Part shown: positions 34,092-46,947 of the stretch, piece after piece
Position numbering within the stretch: position 1 is the first letter of the stretch
Layout of the letters: each line of letters starts with the position of its first letter
NCBI GenBank assembly: GCA_009869945.1
Contig: WIXG01000087.1
Location: 183,257 to 247,256 of the forward strand
DNA length: 64,000 nucleotides
Reading direction: 5' to 3'
From: Mesaphorura yosii
Taxonomy: Eukaryota > Arthropoda > Collembola > Poduromorpha > Tullbergiidae
Position numbers and translations under genes: made by a program
The notes under the pieces: model-generated
What the model was told of the DNA's origin: nothing
The model's input: the letters and a program-made list of their open reading frames with translations, nothing else
Database searches by the model: none

Positions 34092-35304
34092 TCACACAAC
34101 GCTACCGTTAAATCTTATATAATTAAAGTTCGAATCATTTTTTGGGTTATTGACGATTGTTCTTGGAAGTTCAGATTTTCTTAGCCCTTCTATGTACTTT
34201 CCTCTATTGTACAGAAATACACCGCCTAACGCTATCGAAATTCCAAATACATTTGACATGCTAACAGGATTTCGAAGTAAAAGTAAGGAGACTCCGATTA
34301 TTGCCACTCTCTTTGCCGACGATGCTACGGCGTAGGTTAACGGTGTGACCAGTCTTAGCACTGTGAATGCGATCAAGTTTTGGAAAAAGTTGAGGAATCC
34401 ATCGAGTATTAAAAGCCCACATATTGACGTTGGATCGTGAAGCTCCGTTGTTCCCTGCAAAAATAGCGCACACGTTAAGTGACTGACTAGAAATAGCCTG
34501 CAGTTAATTACAGCTTGGAAACTTACCACCCACATCTGCCTTGCATCCAAAATTAACCACACAGGCGAGAACATGCACAGACTAATTCTTGCTAGTGTCG
34601 CAAGCAGTTGGAATTGATGGATTCCCGTCTGCTTCAGTACGCGTTTCGAAAATATGTGCTGCAAACTGAAGCAGCATGTCGCCGCCAACGCTGCAAATCG
34701 TAAAGAATCAGGTCAATGAGTTAGCAATTCAATCACAAGCTTTTCCGAAAGCTTACCTGAGATTAACCCGATCATGTCGAAACTAAATTCAGTCGCGGAT
34801 GCGATGATAGCGCCCACGACTATTGGAACTAAGCTAAAGTAAATCATCTTCGTCTGTTTCTCTCCAAATAGGACTCTTGATAAGACGACAGTGAAGATTG
34901 GCATAGTCGCCTTGACTGAAAAGCAGCAGAAACATCAATATTCATTGTTGTGTCCCTTCCCTTCATATATCGATAAAGATTCCAAGAGTTCAGTGCTTAC
35001 TTGTGTGGGCATAACTGACGGGTACTTTCCAAATGCTGATGTGCGATGAGACACTGGCAAGGAATTTGCCACAGGCCAGTGGAATGACGATTGTACGATA
35101 AATACTTTTGCTAATGTCACCTTTTCTTGTTATCGATCTCAGCAATGGTTCTGAACATAGTGATACCGTTAAGAGCTGGACCATGGTCAGCGTCAGCGGG
35201 TACGGGAACTGATTGAGAAGAGTCTTGCCAACGACTGAGTTCAGACTGGAGACCGTGTACCACAACACACACAAGCCCAAAATTATCGCCCATCTTGGTA
35301 CCAT
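34092..35304 (-). CDS. SLC35E1: Solute carrier family 35 member E1-like transporter
   Basis: Four exons (35304-35001, 34915-34757, 34690-34527, 34454-34092) join in frame to 329 residues. The open frame extends a few codons upstream, but the first ATG is at 35304 ([20 protein letters not shown]). The protein is a DMT-superfamily transporter of the triose-phosphate/nucleotide-sugar type with about ten membrane helices, expected in Golgi/ER membranes; the SLC35E1 substrate is not established. Family-typical segments are [20 protein letters not shown] followed by SYAHT and [45 protein letters not shown], and [20 protein letters not shown] near the end. The C-terminal tail is much shorter than in human SLC35E1 (410 residues), which ends in a long polar tail. 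An upstream in-frame start exon cannot be excluded. Confidence 0.88.
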
Positions 35305-36928
35305 TGCAAACTGGCCGCCCACCCACTTGAAAGTTGGAAATTATCCTGCGTCCAATGAGTTTGAACTGCCGCTGACTTAAAATTAACTAGTTAATTGAGC
35401 TACATAATAAAAGAAGTGCAAGTTATTCAGTCAGACGAATGCACGCCAGCACTAAGCTAACTAAACTTAAATTAACTGTTGCAGATATTAACTAAAATCC
35501 TGTGTTATAACAGTAACATATTGCAATTCGTTGTTGGCGATAACGCTAAAGCGAAGTCAAAGACTTCATCAAAGGTCAATAACGGTAACTGACTGGAGAA
35601 GTTAAAGAAGTCTCGTTCCAGGAACTTTTATCAATCCCCGTCTCAGTGCTAAAGTCCCTCCACACCACAACTTTGTATGTATGCAGAAAATGACAGAAAT
35701 TCCTGCGAAATGCTCTCAGCATATGTGTGAATGAACCATCACTAATGTACGAGAGCAATGCGGTTTCTGTTGCAAGACTAATAGCATGGCTCATCCTATG
35801 CAGCAGTAATCTGCAGTGAAACTTGATATACACTATAGTAAATTCACTTCGCCATAGTGGCCATAGTCGACTACTCCCACGAATTGCTCGTTTCATAGTG
35901 AAAGTCAGATGTTCATTCATTCATGCTTGCTTGAGATTTTAGACGGCTCAAGATTTTTACGCTGCTATTGGACTTCCAACTGCCTAATGCCAAACTCATC
36001 TAGCGTAGAGTGTGTCAATTTTGTAAGCACACGGACTCTTCTGACATTTAGAATCCCCTGACCTTTACATTTTACATATTCATGGAAAGCTTGACCTTAT
36101 CTCTTGTAACAAATTGTCTTAGAGTCTCAGGATTCAGGATGCGGATGTGAAGCCAACAGCCAACTAAATACAAGCCCAATACAAGTTTTGATCGATGGAT
36201 GATTGTTTGGAAGAATTGAAGAAATCTGTTCACATTTGCTCCCGCAGTGCTAAACCGCTAACCTACCTTGCCTCCAGTCTATCGCTACGCTACTAAATGG
36301 CCATTGCAACTTGTACGTCAATATTTTGCGCACATATGAGCAGTTCTTGCAGTTGTGCAAATATAACCAGTTGCCGCAGACCATTGATATGTTGATATTC
36401 GGTGATAGCTTGGGCTGTCGTAATGTTTGCCAACGCCATGTTTATTTAGGACACACCAGATTATGAGTCTTCTAGTTGTACGTGATAATACAAACCTTAA
36501 AGCAATTGCGATTTGCAATAGTATCACACTTGCCTTAATCAATACCGTATTCATTTTAACTTAACTAATGTAAAATAATTTAGTACTGCGCTGCGTTCAG
36601 TCACTGATTTAGAATTTGCTCAGTTCTTCGTAACTTTGTAGAAATAGTCGGTTTAACTAAAAGATATTTTTAACTCAAGCCTAACAGAATCTTTCACTAG
36701 TGGGTCTGGAATTACTGCAGGCGTCAATACTCCGCTCAGCACGGAGCCTAATTGCCTAACTAAGAATCAGTGGATTGATGATCAGGTCTCAACTCTATCC
36801 TCAAGGTGTAGCGGTGTTATTTATTCTGCTAAATATGCTCACCATAAAACTGAAATCATGAATGATGCATTATTGTTACCAAAAATATTAGTCACTTGCC
36901 GATACTTCTTCGCTTAACAAAAATTATG
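35305..36928. other. Intergenic 1.6 kb between SLC35E1 and MMADHC
   Basis: This region holds the promoter side of SLC35E1 and the 3' flank of MMADHC, both on the minus strand. A minus-strand AATAAA at 36825-36820 is the likely MMADHC poly(A) signal. A 114-codon minus-strand frame (35920-35576) has no domain and is judged chance. Nothing else is seen. Confidence 0.55.
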
Positions 36929-38482
36929 CTATTCTCGTCGCATCCGCTCGTTACATTTAGCCAGGACTTCTTCCATGTACTCGCTATCGTAAGCCGCTGA
37001 GGTGAAAATTGATCCAACAAATGAATGTGTTCCCCATTTACTATGCTTAATCACTTTACAGCATCCCAGGTCATCTATCCGGAATCCGAGGTGTCGATAC
37101 CGCTCGTCAGTTTCAAAGAAGGTGATGTTCGTGTAAGGGCTGAAGAATGGACGACCAGAAGTGGGGTCGATGAAATCAGCCCATTGTCCGCGATTACGGA
37201 GCTCTTGACACAAGTCTTTTCCGTACTTCACAAACTGTAATAGTAATATTCAATGGATTCAAGTTGGTTCAGTTTTCGCAATGAATTCCGAAGTGATACG
37301 CGCAAAACTTCTGAACTTACATTTGCTACTAACACCTCACGCTCATCTTCCACTTCAGGACTCCAGGAAGTCATATCGTGTGTTGTACGATGGCAAAATG
37401 TGATAACACTCATTTTCTCAGACGTATGCATGGGTGCAAACATTCCAGCTAATTCTATAAAAGATTGCAACATGAAATAACTCACACCGAGCACGAGACC
37501 GAAAGTCATACTTCACAAGGAGTCAATGCTTGTGAAAAGTATAATGCTTACCACGGCGTAGCAATTCCGGACACGGCTGAGCAGCGCATTCCAGCAGGTC
37601 ATCAAAGTTTGTTTTAAGAAGTTTGTTTAATGTCTCCATTTCCTCTTTCTTAACACGTTCAACCTCTTCGTGGTGCTTTAGGACCTGAACGCGAGCATTA
37701 TGGACTTGAATTATGGACTAATTCTCACTCTAACTCCGATGTCAAACAGAAGAGAGAATGTTACCTTAAACTGCCGTTGATAACTGGTCGGCGATTCACA
37801 CAGATTCCTCCAAAATGCAATTTCCTTCTCAATTAACTTTTTATCTTCCTGCAATCGTTCAGGTGTGACTATTTCTTCCTCTGTTGGTGCAAGCGAATCT
37901 CCTAAGCCAACATCCCCCGGTAGGCCAAATCTACCGTCCTTAGCTCCCAAACATCCAAGGCTTGAATCCGGCCAAATCGTTGGTGCCTTCCTTTCGCCTG
38001 ATATAATCAATTCATCTAGATGAGATGCTTATTGAGATATGTGATATCCTGACTCTGAACGAACCTGTGTGCTCGAAAAGTATTTGCTCGACGTAAGTAT
38101 TTTTCCTCCAGCGGCCTTGACTAGAATAGTCTCGACTAGCCGAACTTGTGCGAACTCCTGATGTTTCTAATGCATGAACACTGATTCCTCGTCCAAGTTT
38201 TCCAAGTTTTTGTGCGTTGTGTGGAGCAAATAGCTGGCGAAAAATGAAAAAAAGTTCAGTATAATTATTTTGTGGAGAAAGGCGAGCTAAAAGAGCGAGA
38301 AGCCTTCGATTCTTGTGAAATACATCATGGCTTCATTCTTGGCTTTTTCGCCTTAATAGTTATAATAGTTAAAATGAGTTCATCAGTAGTTCGAAGTTAT
38401 GATTTTACTTTAAAATGAGTAACATCTGTAAAGCACAAGTTGCAACAATGTGCGAATAAAAATATCTTACGCGATTAGCCAT
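36929..38482 (-). CDS. MMADHC: Cobalamin trafficking protein CblD
   Basis: Six exons (38482-38471, 38233-38065, 37997-37765, 37684-37552, 37448-37321, 37234-36929) join in frame to 326 residues (human 296). MMADHC receives B12 from MMACHC and directs it to cytosolic methionine synthase or mitochondrial methylmalonyl-CoA mutase. The conserved C-terminal domain is very clear: [72 protein letters not shown] and [20 protein letters not shown]. In the human protein the DLGCCKV stretch includes the cobalt-coordinating Cys; it is retained here. The N-terminus (MANR, then [20 protein letters not shown]) is basic and lacks acidic residues, consistent with a mitochondrial presequence. The first coding exon is only 12 nt long, then a donor (CGC|GTAAGA). 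The gene faces PDE6D head-to-head. Confidence 0.93.
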
Positions 38483-39489
38483 GACGTTTCAGTAATGCTG
38501 CCCAGTGATAGAAATTCGCACACGACAGACGGTTTTATAACCCCTTGAAAAGTAAAGATCAATTTAATTAGTAATACCAATGGCCCGAATCAGTACAGAT
38601 TAAGCAGTTGCAGCCAGTGCAGTGCAATATGCGAGGTACAAGTATCCAAAACTAACCTGAGCGCAGGCTGCTTGATAATTTACAAGCTAGCTGCTGGAGA
38701 CTTGATCGAATCTGGAATTTTGATACACACACGATCAGTAAACTTATCCCGACTTATACAGCGGGTCTTACTGAGAATTACATTAAGCAAAATTAAATTA
38801 CAAGATTTTATAAACTGGCTAAAATTAAACGCTAGTAATTTCGTAAATATTTACGTTATTAAACGACGAGTGATCCTTTCACGAAACACGACATCAAATT
38901 GTGTATTGTATCATACAAATTCCAGTGCAAATGGAGTATTTGCTGCAAAAAAATACAACGCAGAAAGCGAAACGTTGTGAGTATCAGCTGACCTGACGAC
39001 TCTCACGTAGTCAAGATTCAAGCAAGTCTAGGAAGTGGTCGAGTTTTAGTCGAGCAATGACTAGCTAGTTGAATTGAAACTGTGCAGTGCGTGTTTGTTA
39101 GCGATATTTAGAAGACTCGTAGACTGTCCCGGATATACTGGCTGCTAGTTCTTTTGGTTTGCTCCTTGCTTGGGGGTGAAGTGGAAGTCAATAATAGAGG
39201 AACAGATTACCGCGCACGGGACGACTGCTAAAGACTCATTATTCTTGATCAAAATGCAGTAAGTTTAATGCTATGTTGTCCAAAATTATTGTCGTGATTT
39301 GTGTTGATTGTGAATTGGCATCAAAAGCAGTGAAAATTAAAAGACACAATTGGCAACCAGTGGTAGGCAATTCAGTTCCAAGATCCTGAAAGAACAACTT
39401 TACGTGCTCCTCGTTTTTTGCATCGCTAGAACCGGAGGAAGCTTCTTGCATATCAGATTTAATCAGTATTTGGTCCACGATCATTAATT
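38483..39489. promoter_or_regulatory. Head-to-head region between MMADHC and PDE6D
   Basis: The 1.0 kb between the two start codons must contain both promoters and 5' UTRs. It is AT-rich with no convincing TATA/Inr pair. A plus-strand frame (38672-38980) and a minus-strand frame (39484-39239) were examined and set aside, since neither shows a domain. Confidence 0.4.
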
Positions 39490-40412
<923 letters not shown>

Positions 40413-40773
40413 GCAATTCCATTGGACTTTTTGATCTCATCATGGAACATTTTACTTCTCAGATCATTCCTAGAGTCCTCGCAATAATCTTTCTCTTTCG
40501 ATAACTTTTACCATTTAAGTTGCAGGAACAACGCTTTTAATTAAATGAGCATACTTAACTCATTTATTGTCATGCCACTTACTTGTCGGGGACAAACGAA
40601 TGAATAAACTTTTTACATTGATGACCTCATATTTTAATGAGAGCTGAAGTCTGAAGGATTTATTTCGCTTCTCACAACGCAGCCGAGCTTTTTCAAATGA
40701 CTATTTTTGTACACTAAATAAATGCACTACTACAATATTCGCGTTAAGAACGTTCCCGAAGGCCAACTAGCCA
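40413..40773. terminator. Shared 3' region of convergent PDE6D and NDUFB5
   Basis: The stop codons lie 361 bp apart. Plus-strand AATAAA at 40603-40608 (PDE6D) and minus-strand AATAAA words at 40664-40659 and 40568-40563 (NDUFB5) are interleaved. Depending on which is used, the 3' UTRs of the two genes would overlap. Confidence 0.4.
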
Positions 40774-41723
40774 CTAGCGGTCCAATGGCACCCCAATAGC
40801 CGATTCGTCGTCAATCGGATCTCCCATTCCGTCGATAATTCTCTTATTTTCCTCCGCAGCTTGTCTCAAGTACTTCGGATGCAGCGTTTTGGGTCCGTAG
40901 TAGTTGTAGAAGTCACCTCTCTCCCTCATCAGTGCCTCGGCTTTCCAAGCGAGCAATCTACAAGCAAGCAAGTTAAAGTTTAAGGAGTTTATTCTTCCGA
41001 TTTCTTTATCTTGAACCTAAATCTTTACCTCATTCTTCTCTTGTCCTCCTCTTCCTTAATGTAAAACAAGTTTCTCTCATAAGTTTCCTGAAGTGAAGGG
41101 AAGCAGTAGCGTGCCATGAATTGAGTGATAGGATGCTGTATCAGGAAGAAATGTTAATTGTTAACTAATGATCCATTGGCTTGCTTGCCAATTAAGAATT
41201 AAGAATGAAGACATAATCTTACGCGCTGATATTCCCAAGGCTTTGGTATGTATCCCGGTTCAGGTATTGCCAGTTTGGGAGGTCCAATAAAAATGTTGAC
41301 GAGAAAAACAATCGTTATGCACGGTATAAACCCAAGCATGAAATAGAAGTGAAACATGTCCTTATATTTCTGCCAGGCATATTTGCTAGGTGTTATCTTG
41401 AATTCCCTGAATAAAGGGGTCTTGATCATCTCGCTGACTCTTGCTCCTGATGTCGGTCCTGATTGACCTTTGCCACCTGAATTTGCCACAAGCATATCAG
41501 CTATAAATTAAGCCTTCTTAATGTGCCGTGGTAGGCTCCTGTACTTACTCGAACCAAAGAAGCGCAGATTAAGAAGGCCATTATTTTGCCGAATTAATTG
41601 GGTTGCATTGCCAGATCTTCCCAGCGCAAAAATCCTGATCGATGTTATTGTTACATTTGAAGTTGATGAACCAACTGCTCCACCTGCGCCTGTACAGCTC
41701 CTCAGAACGCTTAGAACCGTCAT
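40774..41723 (-). CDS. NDUFB5: NADH dehydrogenase 1 beta subcomplex subunit 5 (complex I SGDH subunit)
   Basis: Four exons (41723-41549, 41476-41223, 41135-41029, 40957-40774) join in frame to 239 residues. NDUFB5 is an accessory subunit of the proton-pumping membrane arm of mitochondrial complex I. The N-terminus (MTVLSVLRSCTG and onward) is Ser/Thr/Arg-rich and fits a mitochondrial presequence. One membrane helix lies at about residues 100-122 (HFYFMLGFIPCITIVFLVNI). Family segments are FREFKITPSKYAWQKYKDMF before the helix, PKPWEYQRHPITQF after it, and a charged C-terminus with YERNLFYIKEEEDKRRMR and DFYNYYGPKTLHPKYLR. Introns are 65-90 bp. Downstream neighbour PDE6D is convergent; upstream lies a gene-poor stretch. 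Confidence 0.93.
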
Positions 41724-42329
41724 TGTAACCAGTCACTCACGCTTAACAACTGGCCTGGCCTTACTCCATGCGAAAATCGCAAGTAATTAACAAAGCTTAT
41801 AAATTAATTATTATTTAATACGGTTTCACAAAGGAAACCCGTAGCTGTAGCGTACGAAACTCTAGCTCTAGTTCAAAGTTTCGAGGATCAGAAAAGTTGC
41901 GTTGAGAGTCCACGTGATGTGGTGAGTTTTGATGCCACAAATAGCGTTAACGTCAAGCGATACAAATTAGTAGGTTTGGCAGACTCGTGCGTGGTGTTGA
42001 TGCTGTGGTTCAGCGTATCAGGACACAGGGCATAAGATACTGGTGCATTTTAGATTTAATGTAATCTAGCACTAACTGCCAGCGAGATTCATCTCTTGGC
42101 CCACTTGAGCCATCGCATGATGGTGCCAAATGAGGGTGGAGAAAAATTAGACAAATAAACCTGTGGTCAAAATATCAACCTTTTATCTCGCAGATGTTGG
42201 CTTGCCAGTTGTCAGTTACAAACCCCTGACTCGACGATTTGAGAATTAATTGGAATGAAATCCAAGACCTCAACGGGATGATATGACAAGATCAATCCAG
42301 CCCATACACCATTCTCGGATGAGAAAATC

Positions 42330-42357
42330 AAGGAAAAGGAAAGTTTACCTTTTCCTT
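42330..42357. repeat. 10-bp inverted repeat, purine-rich arm
   Basis: AAGGAAAAGG (42330-42339) pairs exactly with CCTTTTCCTT (42348-42357) around an 8-nt loop (AAAGTTTA). Low complexity makes chance occurrence quite possible. Confidence 0.6.
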
Positions 42358-42893
42358 TCACCACGAGGAGAAAGTTTTGTCTAGACACAAGTCTGTGCAT
42401 GCATGCCACTTTCCCTTTTGTGCTGCATTCCAGAGGCAAAGATCAAACTCGTCCCACAAAACTGGGATGCAGACCTTGGATGGAATCTGTGTCAACTCAA
42501 TTCACACGGCAGCTTCCATTTCCATTTATGTATACGAACAATTCTGCAAATAATGTACCAAGTACCAATTTAAGGAACCTGAGATTAAAATTACTCAATT
42601 TATTGTGATCACAACTTGCATCTGTGAATTCATTTTAGTGTTTATTTAAAAACTGCTCAGCTATCTTGAATTAAAGCTTCAAAAGTATTATGTAGCATTT
42701 CAATAGGAATGTGACCTGTGCGCTGATATCGCTGTGCGAGCGATCAAAGGGAGACTGTAAGATCCCACGTACTGTTGCAACTGTAGGACTTATTTGGCTC
42801 AAATATGGATGCAATTAAAAGAAGCAAACGGCCTTCAGGTGTAAATGATATCACCCATCAGTGACGACGGTAATCACAGGTAAGAAACACTTT

Positions 42894-42946
42894 CTCTAAC
42901 TCGGTTTGTACTAGTGGTTCCAGCACTAGTACAAACCGAGTTAGAG
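42894..42946. repeat. Perfect 23-bp inverted repeat with 7-nt loop
   Basis: Left arm 42894-42916 (begins CTCTAACTCGG, ends CTAGTG) is matched without a mismatch by the right arm 42924-42946 (begins CACTAGTAC, ends GTTAGAG). The loop is GTTCCAG. Pairing stops abruptly on the outside (T opposite T). It could be a transposon remnant, a cruciform, or a transcribed small hairpin; there is no coding context. Confidence 0.9.
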
Positions 42947-45900
42947 TTAGAGCATCAGCTCAACGTTTCTGTCTTGAAAACTGGAAACCGTTGTGGTGGT
43001 CCCGAATAATGGCTGGTGGTGCTGTGACATTCATGATCCATGCGTAACTCAACACATTGACGCAAATCGTGTCGTAATGCTAGAAGCTTGAAAGTTTCAA
43101 TTCCATTCCCTTCCAGAATGCATCGGTTTCATTTCAATTTCAATTGTAAATAAATAACACTTGGCTTGAGTCGATACTCGAATGCTGACTGACTTGAGGC
43201 TGCCGACATATGCCGCCATTTCTGTCCACGAATAGCGCTGAAGGCCTGGCGTCTAGCCGTCTGGGCTTATTTATTCAACTCAAATACTCAAAGTGTCTTG
43301 TGATGGCACGATGGCAGTCATAAAAGTCTTGAATTTCTTGAATCCACGCGGCTATGTGGTAAAAATTCAATAATTCTTCGTCAATAAGTCCAAGAGGGCT
43401 TTCATTATTATTTACACGTTCAAATGAGAAAGCAGAGAAATACTTCTTGACTCGACGTCTTCGAATCGCAGGCCTGCCTGGTGCAGCAATTTTTTAAATT
43501 GAAATTCGGCTGAGCTGTTTCATATCACAACCATTGCCATTGCTATTATGATCTTTTTTAAGGACACACATACATAACTTCTAAACTTCTGATCCTCCGC
43601 AAGTGGGATCTCAAACCCTCTACATCACCGAGTATGAGTCGTATCGTCATCGTCATCATATTATTGCAACAACAAGAGTTCGTTCGTTCCATTATTGCGG
43701 CATGGCATGGCTTGACAGTATTTGAAGCAGGCAAGTCAACCTACTTAGCTTCTGCCCTGCCCTGTCAGACCACTTTGTGTATAAACTTTATATTCGCTAT
43801 TCGCCGTGTTCGGTGTATATTTTTCTTTGTACTCTCTCTTCGTCTCCGCACACAAAACCTGCTGCAAAACCAAGATCAATTTATTTTTCGTTTTTATTCA
43901 TTGCTGTGCTGTGCTGTTATGTTGTGTACGCACTCAAACTACTCGCTGTGACTTGATTCGAAAGCCTTTCTCGAGTTATCAAATATAACTTAACGTTTAC
44001 ATTTTTACGTTGCGTTTCAGGCAGATGAAAAATAAGAAAAGAATAACATAAAATGCGTATTCATAAAATGTCCGTTTTTCATTTTGACTTGAGTTGTCGG
44101 CCGCAACTCGCAATAGTAAAGCTTCTTTTTTGCTTGTGCTTTCTACTGCCTTTTACTGACTGACTTCGTCGAGTTTTGGCTTTGGCTTTTTGCCTTTATG
44201 TTGCGGTGAAAGTAAAAATTACGACATGTAAAGTGGTTGGATGTTGAATTTTATGTGCTATTTTTACAATTTGCCATTTCTCATTTCCTATTTTCTATTT
44301 GCCATTTTATTTGCAGAATGCTGAAGCAGGTCAGTCAAAATCTGCTGGCAATCTCATAGCTTAGCATTTCCCATAATAATATGCATGGATCGCAATTTGG
44401 AGCAGTAGTGAAAGTAGTCCAGTTCTGCCAGCTCAGTTCAAATCGGACAGGATTTGTACTTTGTAACCTTTCGAGCAGCGCGTATAAGAGCCTGCTCAAC
44501 TTCCGACTCCGAGAGCGTACAGGTAGGCAGGGAAATATTAGCATCTGTTCTGGTGTGTCCTTTTTCTTTATGTACACGAATTGCACCAGTGCAAGCAGAG
44601 AACCATGACAGGCAATAGCAATATACATTCACAAGTTACAGCTATAGCTGAACTGGATGCAGTGCACAGCACACGCACGAGTCGAGTACAAATACACGCT
44701 ACACAAGCAGGAGAGAAGATTTGATTCAAAACCGTGTGAAACTTCTCTCACCATAACTTTCTCCTTCCTTTCTCCGGCTTGTCTGCCTGCCTGCCTCGTC
44801 TCTTGACGTCGTCACCGCTCTTTATCCATTTCTGCAAACGTGGAGGCGAAGGCAAAGGCGAAAGACGAAAGAAAGAATCATCATCGTATTACTTACGTGG
44901 ATCGTACGTGCACGTGTGTGCTGTCGTGACTGTGGCTGTACAATGTACACTTTTGGCTTAACTCTTCTCTTTCCACTTCTACTTCTTCTTTGACCGTATG
45001 TGTACTCGTACATGGACTTGGAATAGAAATGATTTTGGTTCCGCTGCTGTGTCTTGAATTGCTCGTTGCCGAGCGCTGCGCTGTACTGTGCTCGAGCGAT
45101 ACGATTCAAGTGTGTGCCGGAGTCCTCGGAGTGTCGGCAGTCGGATGAATTTAAACTTTTGTAATGCGAACCAGGACAAAGTGCAAACCGTTCGTTAGCC
45201 GTGGGCCTGAGCTTGAGCTTAAGCAGCCGTGAGGGCGGGCAGGAGCTGAATGCTGAAGAAAGTAAGGAAGAACGAAGAAGAAATACGAAGAAAGACAAAG
45301 TATCCATTGAGGTTAAAGTACTGCTATAACTTGAGTGTTCGTTGGGAAAGACGGATTAGACGGCAAGGAAGCGAACCAGGCAACGGCAGCGACCGCTGAA
45401 GGACCGGGCCATCAACATTTCGCAGCGTGCGAGCGAGCGTGGCGTAATATTTAAACAGCCATCATCAAGTGATTAGCGAATGCAAATGCGAATGCCAAAT
45501 AGTTAGTTGACTCAAAAGCTTAATTAGAACGCAAAGGAAGGCAGGCGGACGCGCGATTCGCGATAAAGCACGCTGCTACATGCGCCTTGCGCACATGTGC
45601 TAACTTTAAGCTGTCTGAGTAAAGTACTTTCACCTCACTTTCGCCTAACGCAAGCCATCACCATCATAATTTGATTATTTGATTTAAGCAGAGTGAATCG
45701 ACTTTATTAAATTGAAAGCGAAAGTAAATAGAAAGGCAAACAACAGCAACGGACGTTTCAAAAATAAATTGTAGTCTCTTGAACCTGTTTTGCCTGCGTT
45801 CGCACTCCATGGGTGAAAATGCGAATACGAATATGCGATGCGTGTATGAGGCTGAATTCTGAATCGAGTAGAGGAAGAGGCAACTGCTGTATGCAGAAAG

Positions 45901-46947
45901 CAAGTATGAGGCTCAGGCTGAGGCTCGTTCGCATGGTGGATTCACATTCTCTCCCTCTCCATACAATTTATGATACTACATTTGAAGTAGTTGAGCATAT
46001 TCTCTATATTTCTATGCCTGCCTGCTGCTGGGTTCCACGGACTTTCTCCAGCTTTCTCCGTGTGGGCTAGGCTGCTGAAATTTTCTCGACTCGCCATCGG
46101 TTTCATTTACTAGGAACCTGAACCATGGCATGGCTGGCATGTGTGTTATTCCTCATATGCTTGGCTTGGCTCGGTTCTGTTCCACTTTCTCCTCCGTTCA
46201 TCTTCACCACACCGTACACCGAGCGATTCTCAGGCGAGCCAGCAGCTGTACGCTGCGTTGCGTGCACGAAGCACTTTGTGCAGTGTGTTTTTCCAGTTCG
46301 TGGCCGTACGCAGCGCAGCGCCCGCCGTACTCTTGGACTCCCATTTCGGCTCGCACTCAATGTGAGTTTCGGATAGGATGCGCAAAGGACACACGGCCCG
46401 TTCCATTCAGTGAACTAGAGAGAGTGAGAGTGAACGGGCAGACGGTGAAAGTTTCTCCTCCTTCGACTACGACTGGACGTGAACTTGTTCTGCTCTTTGC
46501 GCGGTGCGTGGTGCAGTGCGTGCGTGCGTGCACGAAACTGCTGTTAAGATTGTAGTTTTGAGGAAATGTAGGAAATAGTGACTGTTTGTTCATACGCACA
46601 CGCATAAGCTTTGTTACAATTTCCCACAATGGAGAAGGTAGTCGAAGAGGCAGGCCACACTGCTTCCGAGCCCGGGCTGATTGCAATTTCTGGTCACACT
46701 GCAGTAAAGAAGAGAAAATGAGTCGAGTGATGACAGAGACAAATAACTCGACAGCGTTTCATATTCCTCGGTGCATCTTAGCGTTAAGTTCAGAAGAGGA
46801 GGCAGTGACAGAATACAAGTGTGCATCTCGCCACGTGAGAAATTATGACGTAGAGAGAGCGTCAGCGTCAGAGACGGTGGTAGTATGACAAAGTTAAATG
46901 TAGCATAAGTAATTCAGTCCACAGTCGCACGAAAAGCGAAGGGCGAA

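Larger units (their letters stand above)
41724..46947. other. Gene-poor 5.2 kb upstream of the RNF207-like gene
   Basis: No open frame resembles a known family. It should include the NDUFB5 promoter at its left and the RNF207-like promoter and 5' UTR at its right; 46.1-46.9 kb is richer in G+C and open in several overlapping frames on both strands, as promoter-proximal DNA often is. It also contains two strong inverted repeats, at 42330-42357 and 42894-42946. Confidence 0.5.

Noticed and set aside
35576-35920. 114-codon minus-strand frame between SLC35E1 and MMADHC
   Set aside because: No recognisable motif and no fit to the ends of either neighbouring gene.
39239-39484. 81-codon ATG-started frame on the minus strand just 5 bp from the PDE6D start codon
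   Set aside because: It would require two genes to begin within 6 bp of each other; no domain, no splice partners, and it lies in the PDE6D promoter/5' UTR.
46357-46686. 109-codon minus-strand frame upstream of the RNF207-like gene
   Set aside because: Overlaps plus-strand frames in a stop-poor GC-rich region; no coding signal beyond openness.
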